From Novosphingobium naphthalenivorans NBRC 102051 (lineage in GTDB: Bacteria; Pseudomonadota; Alphaproteobacteria; Sphingomonadales; Sphingomonadaceae), in contig NZ_BCTX01000060.1 in the NCBI RefSeq assembly GCF_001590985.1, forward strand, positions 1 to 33,094: DNA of 33,094 nucleotides, given 5' to 3'. How positions within the stretch are numbered: the stretch's first letter is position 1; every line of letters begins with the position of its first letter. The translations under genes were made by a program, and so were the position numbers. A model generated the notes under the pieces. It saw only the letters and a program-made list of their open reading frames with translations, was not told the DNA's origin and searched no databases. Shown here piece after piece: positions 25,455-31,852 of the stretch.

Positions 25455-25484
25455 ACGGGCCCCTTCCGTCTGGAAGGAGCCCGT
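25455..25484. terminator. Hairpin between convergent rsmA and glcB
   Basis: ACGGGC and CCTTCC pair with GGAAGG and GCCCGT around a 4-base loop, with one C-A mismatch. The hairpin lies 8 bases past the rsmA stop in a 72-base convergent gap and could end transcripts from both sides. T-runs on either side are weak. Confidence 0.55.
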
Positions 25485-25519
25485 CCCGGTGCCTTTACGG
25501 CAGCCCCGGGGATAAGACC

Positions 25520-27634
25520 TCAGGCAGCGACCAGCGCCGCTTTCTTCTTCTGGCGCCAGGCGTGCAGCAGCGGCTCGGTATAGCCGCTGGGCTGCTCGAC
25601 ACCCTTGAACACCAGATCGCACGCCGCCTTGAAGGCAAAGCTGGTGTCCCAGTGGCCCGCCATCGGCTCATAGAGCGGATCGCCCGCGTTCTGCGCATCG
25701 ACCTTGGCCGCCATGCGCTTCAGCGAATCCATCACCTGCGCTTCGGTGCAGACGCCGTGAAGCAGCCAGTTGGCCATGTGCTGGCTGGAAATGCGCAGCG
25801 TCGCGCGGTCTTCCATCAGGCCGACATCGTTGATGTCCGGCACCTTGGAGCAGCCCACCCCCTGATCGATCCAGCGCACGACGTAGCCCAGCAGGCCCTG
25901 CGCGTTGTTGTCCAGCTCCTCGCGCACTTCCTCCCCGGACCAGTTGACGCCCTGGGCCAGCGGCACCGAGAGCAGCAGGTCGAGGCCGGGCACTGGCTCC
26001 GCGGCAATGGCATCGCGCAGGCCGAACACATCGACCAGATGGTAGTGCGTCGCGTGGAGGGTCGCAGCCGTCGGCGACGGAACCCAGGCCGTGTTGGCGC
26101 CAGTCTTCGGGTGGCCGATCTTCTGCGCCATCATGTCGTGCATCTTGTCCGGCGCGGCCCACATGCCCTTGCCGATCTGCGCTTTGCCCGAAAGACCGTG
26201 CTGTAAGCCAATGGCAACATTGCGCTTTTCGTAAGCGGCGATCCAGGTCGAGCCCTTGATGTCGCCCTTGCGCATCATCGGCCCGGCCCGCATCGAGGTG
26301 TGAATCTCGTCGCCAGTGCGATCGAGGAAGCCGGTGTTGATGAAGACGATGCGGTCCTTCACCGCCGCGATGCAGGCGGCAAGGTTGGCCGAAGTGCGGC
26401 GCTCCTCGTCCATCACGCCGACTTTCAGCGTGTTGCGCGGCAGTTGCAGCAGATCCTCAACAGCATCGAACAAGACATTGGTAAAGCCGCATTCCTCAGG
26501 GCCGTGCATCTTCGGTTTGACGATATAGATGCTGCCTTCGCGGCTGTTGCCGTACTTGGTCAGCCCCTTCACGTCCTGTGTCGAAATGGCGCTGGTAATG
26601 ACCGCGTCCATGATGCCTTCGGGGATCTCGCTGCCATCGGGCAGCAGGATCGCCGGGTTGGTCATCAGGTGGCCGACATTGCGCACGAACAGCAGGCTGC
26701 GGCCCGGCAGGCTGACCTGCTCGCCGCTTTCGAGGATCACGGCCTTGTCGCCGGACAAGGCGCGGGTCATGACCTGCCCGCCCTTCTCGAACGTCTCGAC
26801 GAGATCGCCGCGGATCACGCCCAGCCAGTTGGCATAGGCCAGGATCTTGTCCTCGGCATCGACCGCTGCGATCGAATCTTCCAGATCGACGATCGTGGTG
26901 ATCGCCGCTTCCAGCACGATATCCGAAATGCCCGCCTTGTCAGCGCTGCCAACGTCGCTCGACGGATCGACAACGACCTCGATGTGCAGCCCGTTCGACT
27001 TGAACATGCGCCCTTTTCCGGTCGTGCCGACGTATTGCGAGGGATCGGCCAGCCTGACATCCACGCTATCGACATCAGTCCAGCTGCCCGAAGCGAGGGG
27101 GAGCGCCTGATCGAGGAACTTGCGCCCCTCCGCGATCACCGCCGCACCGCGCGCCGGATCGTAGCCCTTGCCCATGGCCGGAGCGGCATCGAGCGCATCG
27201 GTGCCGTAATAGGCATCATAAAGGCTGCCCCAGCGCGCATTGGCGGCGTTGAGCAGAAAACGCGCGTTGAGCACGGGCACGACCAGTTGCGGTCCCGCCA
27301 TCGTCGCGATTTCGGGATCGACATTCTTGGTGGCGATGGCGAATTCGCCCGGCTCGGGCACCAGATAGCCGATCTCACGCAGGAAGGCCTGATATTCGCC
27401 CTGCTCGATCGGCTTGCCCGCGCGGTCGAGATGCCAGGCATCGATCTTCGCCTGGAGATCGTCGCGCTTGGCCAGCAGCGCCCGGTTCTTCGGGGCCATA
27501 TCGGCCACGAGCGCGGCGAACCCGTTCCAGAAAGCCTCCACGTCCTGGCCGATCGGCGCCAGAACCTGTTCCTCCACGAACTTCGCCAGCCCGGCATCGA
27601 CCCGGAGACCCGAACGTTCAACCCTGTCAGTCAT
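25520..27634 (-). CDS. glcB: Malate synthase G
   Basis: Malate synthase condenses glyoxylate and acetyl-CoA to malate in the glyoxylate bypass, used for growth on acetate, fatty acids or glycolate. The 704-residue size is that of the monomeric G isoform. Typical segments are HLMTNPAILLPDGSEIPEGIMDA, the KPKMHGPEE stretch, and FINTGFLDRTGDEIHTSMRAGPMM in the TIM barrel. The C-terminal part carries GVGCSKVPDI with the reactive C595 and VGLMEDRATLRISSQ with the catalytic base D609; their 14-residue spacing equals that of E. coli C617/D631. The start MTDRVERSG has AGGA close upstream; a 22-codon extension is rejected. No isocitrate lyase gene is in the window. Confidence 0.98.
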   Translation of the reverse strand: MTDRVERSGLRVDAGLAKFVEEQVLAPIGQDVEAFWNGFAALVADMAPKNRALLAKRDDLQAKIDAWHLDRAGKPIEQGEYQAFLREIGYLVPEPGEFAIATKNVDPEIATMAGPQLVVPVLNARFLLNAANARWGSLYDAYYGTDALDAAPAMGKGYDPARGAAVIAEGRKFLDQALPLASGSWTDVDSVDVRLADPSQYVGTTGKGRMFKSNGLHIEVVVDPSSDVGSADKAGISDIVLEAAITTIVDLEDSIAAVDAEDKILAYANWLGVIRGDLVETFEKGGQVMTRALSGDKAVILESGEQVSLPGRSLLFVRNVGHLMTNPAILLPDGSEIPEGIMDAVITSAISTQDVKGLTKYGNSREGSIYIVKPKMHGPEECGFTNVLFDAVEDLLQLPRNTLKVGVMDEERRTSANLAACIAAVKDRIVFINTGFLDRTGDEIHTSMRAGPMMRKGDIKGSTWIAAYEKRNVAIGLQHGLSGKAQIGKGMWAAPDKMHDMMAQKIGHPKTGANTAWVPSPTAATLHATHYHLVDVFGLRDAIAAEPVPGLDLLLSVPLAQGVNWSGEEVREELDNNAQGLLGYVVRWIDQGVGCSKVPDINDVGLMEDRATLRISSQHMANWLLHGVCTEAQVMDSLKRMAAKVDAQNAGDPLYEPMAGHWDTSFAFKAACDLVFKGVEQPSGYTEPLLHAWRQKKKAALVAA

Positions 27635-27702
27635 CTTTCCTCGCACTTTCTCGAACGCACACGCCAGACCTCTGACGCGCAACGCACATGACGAAAACAA
27701 AA

Positions 27703-27725
27703 CTGTCCTGGGGAAGGATGGACAG
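27703..27725 (-). promoter_or_regulatory. Terminator-like hairpin in front of glcB
   Basis: On the minus strand CTGTCC and GGACAG form a 6-base-pair stem with an 11-base loop, followed at once by TTTTGTTTT. It points towards glcB, 68 bases before its start, so if it lies inside the glcB leader it could act as an attenuator; if transcription starts later it is irrelevant to glcB. A weak promoter-like pair (TTGCCA, 17 bases, CATAGG) lies just upstream on the minus strand. Confidence 0.35.
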
Positions 27726-27763
27726 CCCTATGCCGCATGACCGCGCGAATGGCAACAGGAAGC

Positions 27764-27827
27764 AGTGTCCCAATCGGGATCAGGTGTGATGCTCTGCCTT
27801 ACACCCGGCGTCGGGATCCCTTACACT
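27764..27827. promoter_or_regulatory. Nested dyad, candidate enhancer-binding-protein site
   Basis: Outer arms AGTGT (27764-27768) and ACACT (27823-27827) and inner arms GGTGT (27783-27787) and ACACC (27801-27805) are almost concentric. CCTTACAC is also repeated directly 22 bases apart (27797 and 27819), and TCGGGATC 37 bases apart (27774 and 27811). The block lies about 70-130 bases before the expected start of the sigma-54 transcript, the usual distance for an activator. Function is inferred from position only. Confidence 0.45.
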
Positions 27828-27866
27828 CAAGCACTTGTTAAGCATCTGATTCGGCGGAAACCCGCG

Positions 27867-27884
27867 GTTGGCACGGTCATTGCT
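27867..27884 (+). promoter_or_regulatory. Sigma-54 (RpoN) promoter
   Basis: TTGGCACG, four bases, then TTGCT reproduces the sigma-54 consensus TGGCACG-N4-TTGCW, with the required 10 bases between the GG (27870-27871) and GC (27882-27883). Transcription would start near 27895, seven bases before the AAGGGA ribosome-binding site of the gene at 27914, so orientation and spacing both fit. Confidence 0.8.
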
Positions 27885-27913
27885 GTAGGGAAGCACAGCA
27901 CAAGGGATTGGAA

Positions 27914-28198
27914 ATGCTTCGGAAAATCAGCCGTCTGTTTGTCATCAAGACACCCTGGGAAGCGTATATGATCATCTACGCCCTGGCGCTTGGTGCCGTG
28001 GAGCGCGGCAGTGTCTATCTGACCCGATTCCCCGGATTCGGCGGCAAGCTGCTGTTCCTGGCCTGCACCGGCGCAGTGTTCATGGCCGGCGCCAAGATCC
28101 TGGACTGCATCAAGTACGAAAAGGCCGCCCGCCTCGAACTCGAAGCCGTGCCGCTCGCAGAAACCCCGCTCGAATCCGAACGGAAAGAGGCCGCCTGA
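27914..28198 (+). CDS. Small membrane protein of unknown function under a sigma-54 promoter
   Basis: A 94-residue protein with two likely membrane helices, around residues 18-36 (YMIIYALALGAVERG) and 47-64 (KLLFLACTGAVFMAGAKIL), joined by a short basic loop (YLTRFPGFGG). The C-terminal 25 residues are charged and Glu-rich, probably cytoplasmic. The start is ATG 27914 with AAGGGA eight bases before it; a TTG two codons earlier is less likely. I do not recognise the family. What stands out is the upstream region: a near-perfect sigma-54 promoter and a nested dyad, implying control by an activator and by nutritional, envelope or surface signals. It is followed at once by a convergent GFA-family gene. 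Confidence 0.78.
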   Translation: MLRKISRLFVIKTPWEAYMIIYALALGAVERGSVYLTRFPGFGGKLLFLACTGAVFMAGAKILDCIKYEKAARLELEAVPLAETPLESERKEAA

Positions 28199-28208
28199 CC
28201 GCCGTCCC

Positions 28209-28559
28209 CTAAAGGCTGGCGCCATCAACCTTGAGGACTGTCAGCAGGTCGAGGTCCGCTTCCGGCACGCAGCGCAAGTTGATCGCGGCCAGTTCCTCGC
28301 CATTAGGGCCAATGCCCACGCCGAACGGCTGGCAACCGCATTCCTCGCAGAACAAGTGCTCAATCTCGTGCTTGTTGAATGTGTAGGCAATCAGGTTCTC
28401 CTCACCGCTTTCCACATCCAGCGCCTCGATCGGCACGAACGTCAGCAGGAAACCCTTGCGCCGGCAATGCGAGCAATTGCAGCTCGTGGCTTCGTTCGGC
28501 AGGTCCGCGTCCACCGTGAACGCGACAGTGCCGCAATGGCAGCTTCCGGAATAGCTCAT
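28209..28559 (-). CDS. GFA family (CENP-V type) zinc protein
   Basis: A 116-residue protein of the glutathione-dependent formaldehyde-activating enzyme/CENP-V fold. It carries the complete set of zinc-binding cysteines: SCHCGTVAF, SCNCSHCRRKGF and FCEECGCQPF. Only a few family members have been tied to formaldehyde and glutathione chemistry, and later work disputed even that, so the activity here is open. The start at 28559 is preceded by AGAGGA at a good distance; the ATG two codons earlier is too close to that site. It lies convergent to the small membrane protein and downstream of the tmRNA gene. Confidence 0.88.
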   Translation of the reverse strand: MSYSGSCHCGTVAFTVDADLPNEATSCNCSHCRRKGFLLTFVPIEALDVESGEENLIAYTFNKHEIEHLFCEECGCQPFGVGIGPNGEELAAINLRCVPEADLDLLTVLKVDGASL

Positions 28560-28626
28560 CACCATCGATCCTCTGGCAGGATGATGCGCAAGTTAGGCAC
28601 TTCGAAGATGTCAGCATGAAGTCAGT

Positions 28627-28998
28627 GGGGTGATTCTGTTGCCAGGCTCACCCCGAGCCCCTGGAATCCGCTTCTGTTGCCCGGTGGGTCCAACCGCGCT
28701 TTAGCTTTGTAACGTCAGGGCGTTAGCCCCTAGAATTACGCGGCGAGAGCGAGTGCTTCGTTGTCGTTGGCACTTGTGAGTTTTGAGCCTTTAACGGGTT
28801 ACTCAGCCCGGACGAAAACACCGCTTTTCAACACACGTCGATCCTAGTTCGGCCCCGTCATCACCCCTGCGACAACAGGGCTGCCCTGCCAGAAACCCCT
28901 GGCAGGACGGGTGATGGTGGAGCCGCCGGGTACCGCCCCCGGGTCCGCTGCATCTATTGCACGCTGCAATTTATCGTCATAGCCGACCGAGGCCGGCA
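28627..28998 (-). ncRNA. ssrA: Transfer-messenger RNA, circularly permuted two-piece form
   Basis: tmRNA, with SmpB, rescues ribosomes stalled on broken messages and tags the product for proteolysis. Read leftwards, the acceptor piece comes first: it has the T-arm CCGGG-GGCGGTA-CCCGG and ends GGCTCCACCA at 28915. The coding piece starts GGGGCCGAACTAGGATCGAC at 28856. The two ends form a 7-base-pair acceptor stem with a G-U at the third pair, the alanine identity element. The tag frame lies at 28736-28771, and pseudoknot-like GC segments follow. The spacer 28857-28914 between the pieces should be cut out during maturation. The permuted order is the form known from alphaproteobacteria. Outer limits (28998 and about 28627) are estimates from the promoter and the last dyad. 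Confidence 0.93.
28736..28771 (-). other. tmRNA tag-peptide reading frame
   Basis: From the resume codon GCC at 28771-28769 the frame encodes ANDNEALALAA and ends in TAA at 28738-28736. The hydrophobic LALAA end is the degradation signal recognised by ClpXP. The sequence resembles other alphaproteobacterial tags that begin with ANDN or ANDE. Confidence 0.95.
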
Positions 28999-29004
28999 AG
29001 TGCC

Positions 29005-29033
29005 CATATAGGCGATCAAACGTGAATGTGAAG
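29005..29033 (-). promoter_or_regulatory. Likely housekeeping promoter of the tmRNA gene
   Basis: On the minus strand CTTCAC (29033-29028), a 17-base spacer and TATATG (29010-29005) resemble the alphaproteobacterial form CTTGAC-N17-TATAAT. The start would fall near 28998, just before the acceptor piece. Confidence 0.55.
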
Positions 29034-29068
29034 TGAGCGAAGCATTGTCGAATGCGGCCCCAGCCCGC

Positions 29069-29090
29069 GAAATGCGCATCTGCGCATTTC
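29069..29090 (-). terminator. Perfect 10-base inverted repeat after mscL
   Basis: GAAATGCGCA and TGCGCATTTC are separated by two bases and begin 10 bases past the mscL stop. The stem ends in TTTC on the minus strand, giving a short U-run only within the stem. It may terminate mscL before the tmRNA promoter, or be a dispersed palindrome. Confidence 0.5.
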
Positions 29091-29100
29091 CAAACAGGCT

Positions 29101-29547
29101 TCAGCCGCGCTTCTTCAGCTCGTCGCGGATTTCCATGAGCAGATCGACCTCGCTCGGCCCCGCTGGCGGCGGCGGAGCGGCTTCCGCTTCCTTCTTTTCC
29201 ATGCGCTCCATCAGCTTGTTCACATAGCGTACCATCAGAAAAATGATGAAAGCCAGAATCAGGAAGTTGATGATCGCGGTGATGAACGCGCCATAGCCGA
29301 TCATCGCGGCTCCGGCTTCCTTGAGCGCCGCGTAATCATCGAGCGATCCGGCATAGCCATCCGGCGTCTTTAGCAGGATGAAATCGTTCGAAAAATCGAC
29401 CCCACCGAAGATCGCTCCAACGACCGGCATGATCACGTCATCGGTCAGCGACTTGACGATGGCCCCGAAAGCGGCGCCGATGATCACGCCGACGGCCAGA
29501 TCCATGACATTGCCCTTGGCGATGAATTTCTTGAATTCCTGGAGCAT
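29101..29547 (-). CDS. mscL: Large-conductance mechanosensitive channel
   Basis: MscL opens under membrane tension and releases solutes on hypo-osmotic shock. The 148-residue protein starts MLQEFKKFIAKGNVMDLAVGVIIGAAFG, which includes the amphipathic first helix and the pore-lining TM1 (about 15-43). A periplasmic loop (about 45-78) is followed by TM2 (about 80-105, AIINFLILAFIIFLMVRYVNK), and the cytoplasmic end has an acidic, proline-rich stretch and a final helix (EVDLLMEIRDELKKRG). AGGAGG six bases before the ATG fixes the start. It diverges from lemA. Confidence 0.97.
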   Translation of the reverse strand: MLQEFKKFIAKGNVMDLAVGVIIGAAFGAIVKSLTDDVIMPVVGAIFGGVDFSNDFILLKTPDGYAGSLDDYAALKEAGAAMIGYGAFITAIINFLILAFIIFLMVRYVNKLMERMEKKEAEAAPPPPAGPSEVDLLMEIRDELKKRG

Positions 29548-29617
29548 GAGAGCCCTCCTGCATACGGTTCCGCGAGAGGCTCCGGTTCATCGCAAGGCCC
29601 TGCCGCGAGGGCAAGTC

Positions 29618-29646
29618 CTTGAACCGACACTGTACACCGCTACATT
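29618..29646 (+). promoter_or_regulatory. Possible promoter of the lemA cluster
   Basis: CTTGAA (29618-29623), a 17-base spacer and TACATT (29641-29646) approximate the housekeeping consensus, 50 bases before the lemA start in the mscL-lemA divergent gap. Confidence 0.45.
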
Positions 29647-29696
29647 CAGGGTTCGATGGGCCGCCAGGCGCGGCCGGTGAGGAGTAAAGAAACATC

Positions 29697-30317
29697 ATGT
29701 CAGCTTCGAACACGCCGCGCGGCCTCGTTTCGCGCTTTGGCCGCTATGCCATTGTGGCGCTGGCCGCGATGAGCCTGGCCGCCTGCGGTTTCAACTCGGT
29801 GCCGACCAAGCAGGAAGCCGCCAAGGCCAAGTGGGCCGACGTGGAGGCCGCCTTCCAGGAGCGCGCCAACCTCGTTCCCAACCTCGCCGCCGTCGCCAAG
29901 GGTGCGGCCGAGCAGGAAAAGGCGATCCTCACCGGCGTGATGGAAGCCCGCGCCAAGGCGACCTCGATCCAGATCACCGGCGAGGACCTCAAGGACCCGG
30001 CCAAGATGGAACAGTTCGCCGCCGCGCAGGGCCAGCTCTCGCAGGGACTGGGCCGGCTGATGGCCAGCTTCGAGGCCTATCCGGACCTCAAGTCCATCAC
30101 CAACTACCAGATGCTGCAGAGCCAGCTGGAAGGCCAGGAAAACCGCATCCGCATTTCCATCCGCGACTACAACGCCGCGGTGCAGGACTATAACACCGAG
30201 GTGCGCACCTTCCCGACGATGATCGGCGCGCGCCTGCGCGGGGCCGATCCGCTGGTCCCCTACAAGGCCGTGACCCCGGGCGCCGAAGTGGCGCCGAGCC
30301 TCGAAGGGAAGATGTAA
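29697..30317 (+). CDS. LemA family lipoprotein
   Basis: A 206-residue LemA-family protein. The N-terminus is a lipoprotein signal: a basic start, a hydrophobic stretch and the lipobox LAAC with Cys30, so it is probably lipid-anchored in the envelope. The rest is a long helical bundle: AKWADVEAAFQERANLVPNLAAVAKG, a middle section ending YPDLKSITNYQMLQSQLEGQENRI, and RDYNAAVQDYNTEVRTFP. LemA proteins have no agreed function. The gene stands four bases before a TPM-domain gene, an arrangement found widely and taken to mean a joint envelope role. GAGGAG lies rather far, 12 bases, before the ATG. Confidence 0.93.
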   Translation: MSASNTPRGLVSRFGRYAIVALAAMSLAACGFNSVPTKQEAAKAKWADVEAAFQERANLVPNLAAVAKGAAEQEKAILTGVMEARAKATSIQITGEDLKDPAKMEQFAAAQGQLSQGLGRLMASFEAYPDLKSITNYQMLQSQLEGQENRIRISIRDYNAAVQDYNTEVRTFPTMIGARLRGADPLVPYKAVTPGAEVAPSLEGKM

Positions 30318-30321
30318 GCCG

Positions 30322-31143
30322 GTGCATCGTTACCGGGCCCTGCTCGCGTCGCTCCTGCTGGCCCTGTGTGCCCTGCTCGCAGGGCCGCAGGCGGCGTGGG
30401 CGGCGCCCGACTTTCCCAAGCTGACGGGACAAGTCGTCGATGCGGCCGGAATCATCCCCGATGCCGAGGAAGCGCAGCTCACGCAAAAGCTTGCCGCGCT
30501 GGAAAAGCAGTCCACCCGGCAAATGGTCGTGGTGACTGTCCCCAGCCTGCAGGGCTACGAGATTTCCGACTACGGCTATCAGCTTGGCCGTGCCTGGGGG
30601 ATCGGCCAGAAGGGCAAGGACAACGGCGTCCTGCTGCTGGTCGCGCCGAACGAGCGCAAGGTGCGCATCGAAGTCGGCTATGGTCTGGAGCCGGTGCTGA
30701 CCGACGGCATGAGCTTCCTGATCATCAACAAGGTCATCATCCCCTACTTCAAGAAGGATGACTATGCCGGCGGCATCGCGGCCGGCACCGATGCTATCAT
30801 CAAGCAGATTACCCTGCCCCCGGAAGAGGCGCAGAAGATTGCGGCTGCGGCGGACCAGCAACAGGGCGAAAGCGGCGGTGTCTCGCTGGGTACCGTGGTA
30901 TTCATCCTCATCATCCTGTTCTTCGTGGTCATGCCGATGATCAACGAGGCGCGCAGCGGCGGACGGCGCAGGCGCAGCGGCGGCGGCTTCATCTGGATTC
31001 CCGGCAGCGGCTGGGGCGGCCATGACGATGACCACTGGGGCGGTGGCGGCGGCTGGGGAGGCGGCGGTGGTTTCGGCGGCGGAGGCGGGTTCTCCGGCGG
31101 CGGCGGCAGCTTCGGCGGCGGCGGTTCGAGCGGCAGCTGGTAG
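30322..31143 (+). CDS. TPM-domain (YgcG-like) secreted or membrane protein with Gly-rich tail
   Basis: A 273-residue precursor with a signal peptide ending AAWAAP, a TPM domain (about 33-165: LTGQVVDAAGIIPDAEE, MVVVTVPSLQGYEISDYGYQLGRAWGIGQKGKDNGVLLLVAP, VRIEVGYGLEPVLTD), one membrane helix (about 190-208) and a C-terminal tail made almost only of glycine, serine and tryptophan. The tail is typical for this family and its role unknown. TPM proteins have been linked to photosystem repair in plants and to envelope quality control in bacteria; phosphatase activity has been claimed for a plant relative. The start is GTG at 30322, four bases after the lemA stop. Confidence 0.92.
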   Translation: MHRYRALLASLLLALCALLAGPQAAWAAPDFPKLTGQVVDAAGIIPDAEEAQLTQKLAALEKQSTRQMVVVTVPSLQGYEISDYGYQLGRAWGIGQKGKDNGVLLLVAPNERKVRIEVGYGLEPVLTDGMSFLIINKVIIPYFKKDDYAGGIAAGTDAIIKQITLPPEEAQKIAAAADQQQGESGGVSLGTVVFILIILFFVVMPMINEARSGGRRRRSGGGFIWIPGSGWGGHDDDHWGGGGGWGGGGGFGGGGGFSGGGGSFGGGGSSGSW

Positions 31144-31154
31144 AGGAGACGACA

Positions 31155-31838
31155 ATGCCCTCCCCCACATACCTTTCGGCGGCGGATCACGAGAAGATCT
31201 CAGCCGCCGTTGCGCAGGCCGAACTGCAGAGCGCAGGCGAGATCGTGACGATCCTGGCCGACCGTTCAGACGGCTATACCGATATCCAGCTTGCCTGGTC
31301 GGCGGCGGCTTCGCTGCTGGCGCTGTGCGCACTGGTGATCGCGCCCGGCTTCTATCTCGGCCTCTACGACGATATGCTGGCCGACTGGGGACACGAATGG
31401 ACGCCGCGTGCGATCATCTCGCTGGCGGCAGCCGTGGCCGCGCTGAAATTCGGCGCCGTGTTCCTGCTCCAGTTCTGGCAACCGCTCAAATTCTGGCTGG
31501 TCCCTTCCCCGGTAAAGACCGCCCGCGTCCATGACCGCGCCATCCGCGCGTTCCGCATCGGTGCCGAGCGCCGCACCACCGGGCGCACCGGCGTGCTGAT
31601 CTACCTTTCGATGCGCGAACACCGCGCCGAGATCGTCGCCGACGAGGCGATTGCCACCAAGGTCGATCCGCAAGTCTGGGGCGACGCCATGACGGCCATG
31701 CTCGCCCATGTGCGCGAGGGGCGCATTGCCGACGGTATGTGCGCGGCGGTCGACAAGGTCGGCGCGATTGTCCGGCCGCACTTCCCGCGCGCCGATGACG
31801 ATGTGAACGAACTTCCCGACCGACTGATCGAGGTATGA
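31155..31838 (+). CDS. Second TPM-domain membrane protein
   Basis: A 227-residue protein whose domain is split by a membrane hairpin. Residues 1-45 (YLSAADHEKISAAVAQAELQSAGEIVTILADRSDGY) give the beginning of a TPM domain, two hydrophobic helices follow (about 47-70 and 85-105), and the rest of the domain continues after them (HDRAIRAFRIGAERRTTGRTGVLIYLSMREHRAEIVADEAI). The closing part is WGDAMTAMLAHVREGRIADGMCAAVDKVGAIV. It has no signal peptide. GAGGAG six bases upstream sets the start, and the gap to the preceding TPM gene is 11 bases, so the lemA-TPM-TPM set is surely one transcript. Confidence 0.9.
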   Translation: MPSPTYLSAADHEKISAAVAQAELQSAGEIVTILADRSDGYTDIQLAWSAAASLLALCALVIAPGFYLGLYDDMLADWGHEWTPRAIISLAAAVAALKFGAVFLLQFWQPLKFWLVPSPVKTARVHDRAIRAFRIGAERRTTGRTGVLIYLSMREHRAEIVADEAIATKVDPQVWGDAMTAMLAHVREGRIADGMCAAVDKVGAIVRPHFPRADDDVNELPDRLIEV

Positions 31839-31852
31839 AAATCGAGGTATGA
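31827..31852. repeat. 14-base tandem duplication over a stop/start junction
   Basis: ATCGAGGTATGA occurs at 31827-31838 and again at 31841-31852, with a 14-base period. The first copy supplies the stop codon of the TPM gene, the second the start codon of the NUDIX gene. A single copy would give a four-base ATGA overlap, so the duplication probably separated genes that once overlapped. Confidence 0.75.

Noticed and set aside
26300..27691. A 463-codon frame opposite malate synthase
   Set aside because: Shadow of a well-supported gene; no start signal or domain.
27635..27840. A glycine riboswitch in front of malate synthase
   Set aside because: I looked for the conserved GGAGAG and CGCCGAAG-type segments on the minus strand and did not find them.
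28567..29100. Protein-coding genes in the gap between the GFA gene and mscL
   Set aside because: No frame there has a plausible start or family; the stretch is explained by the tmRNA gene, its promoter and a palindrome.
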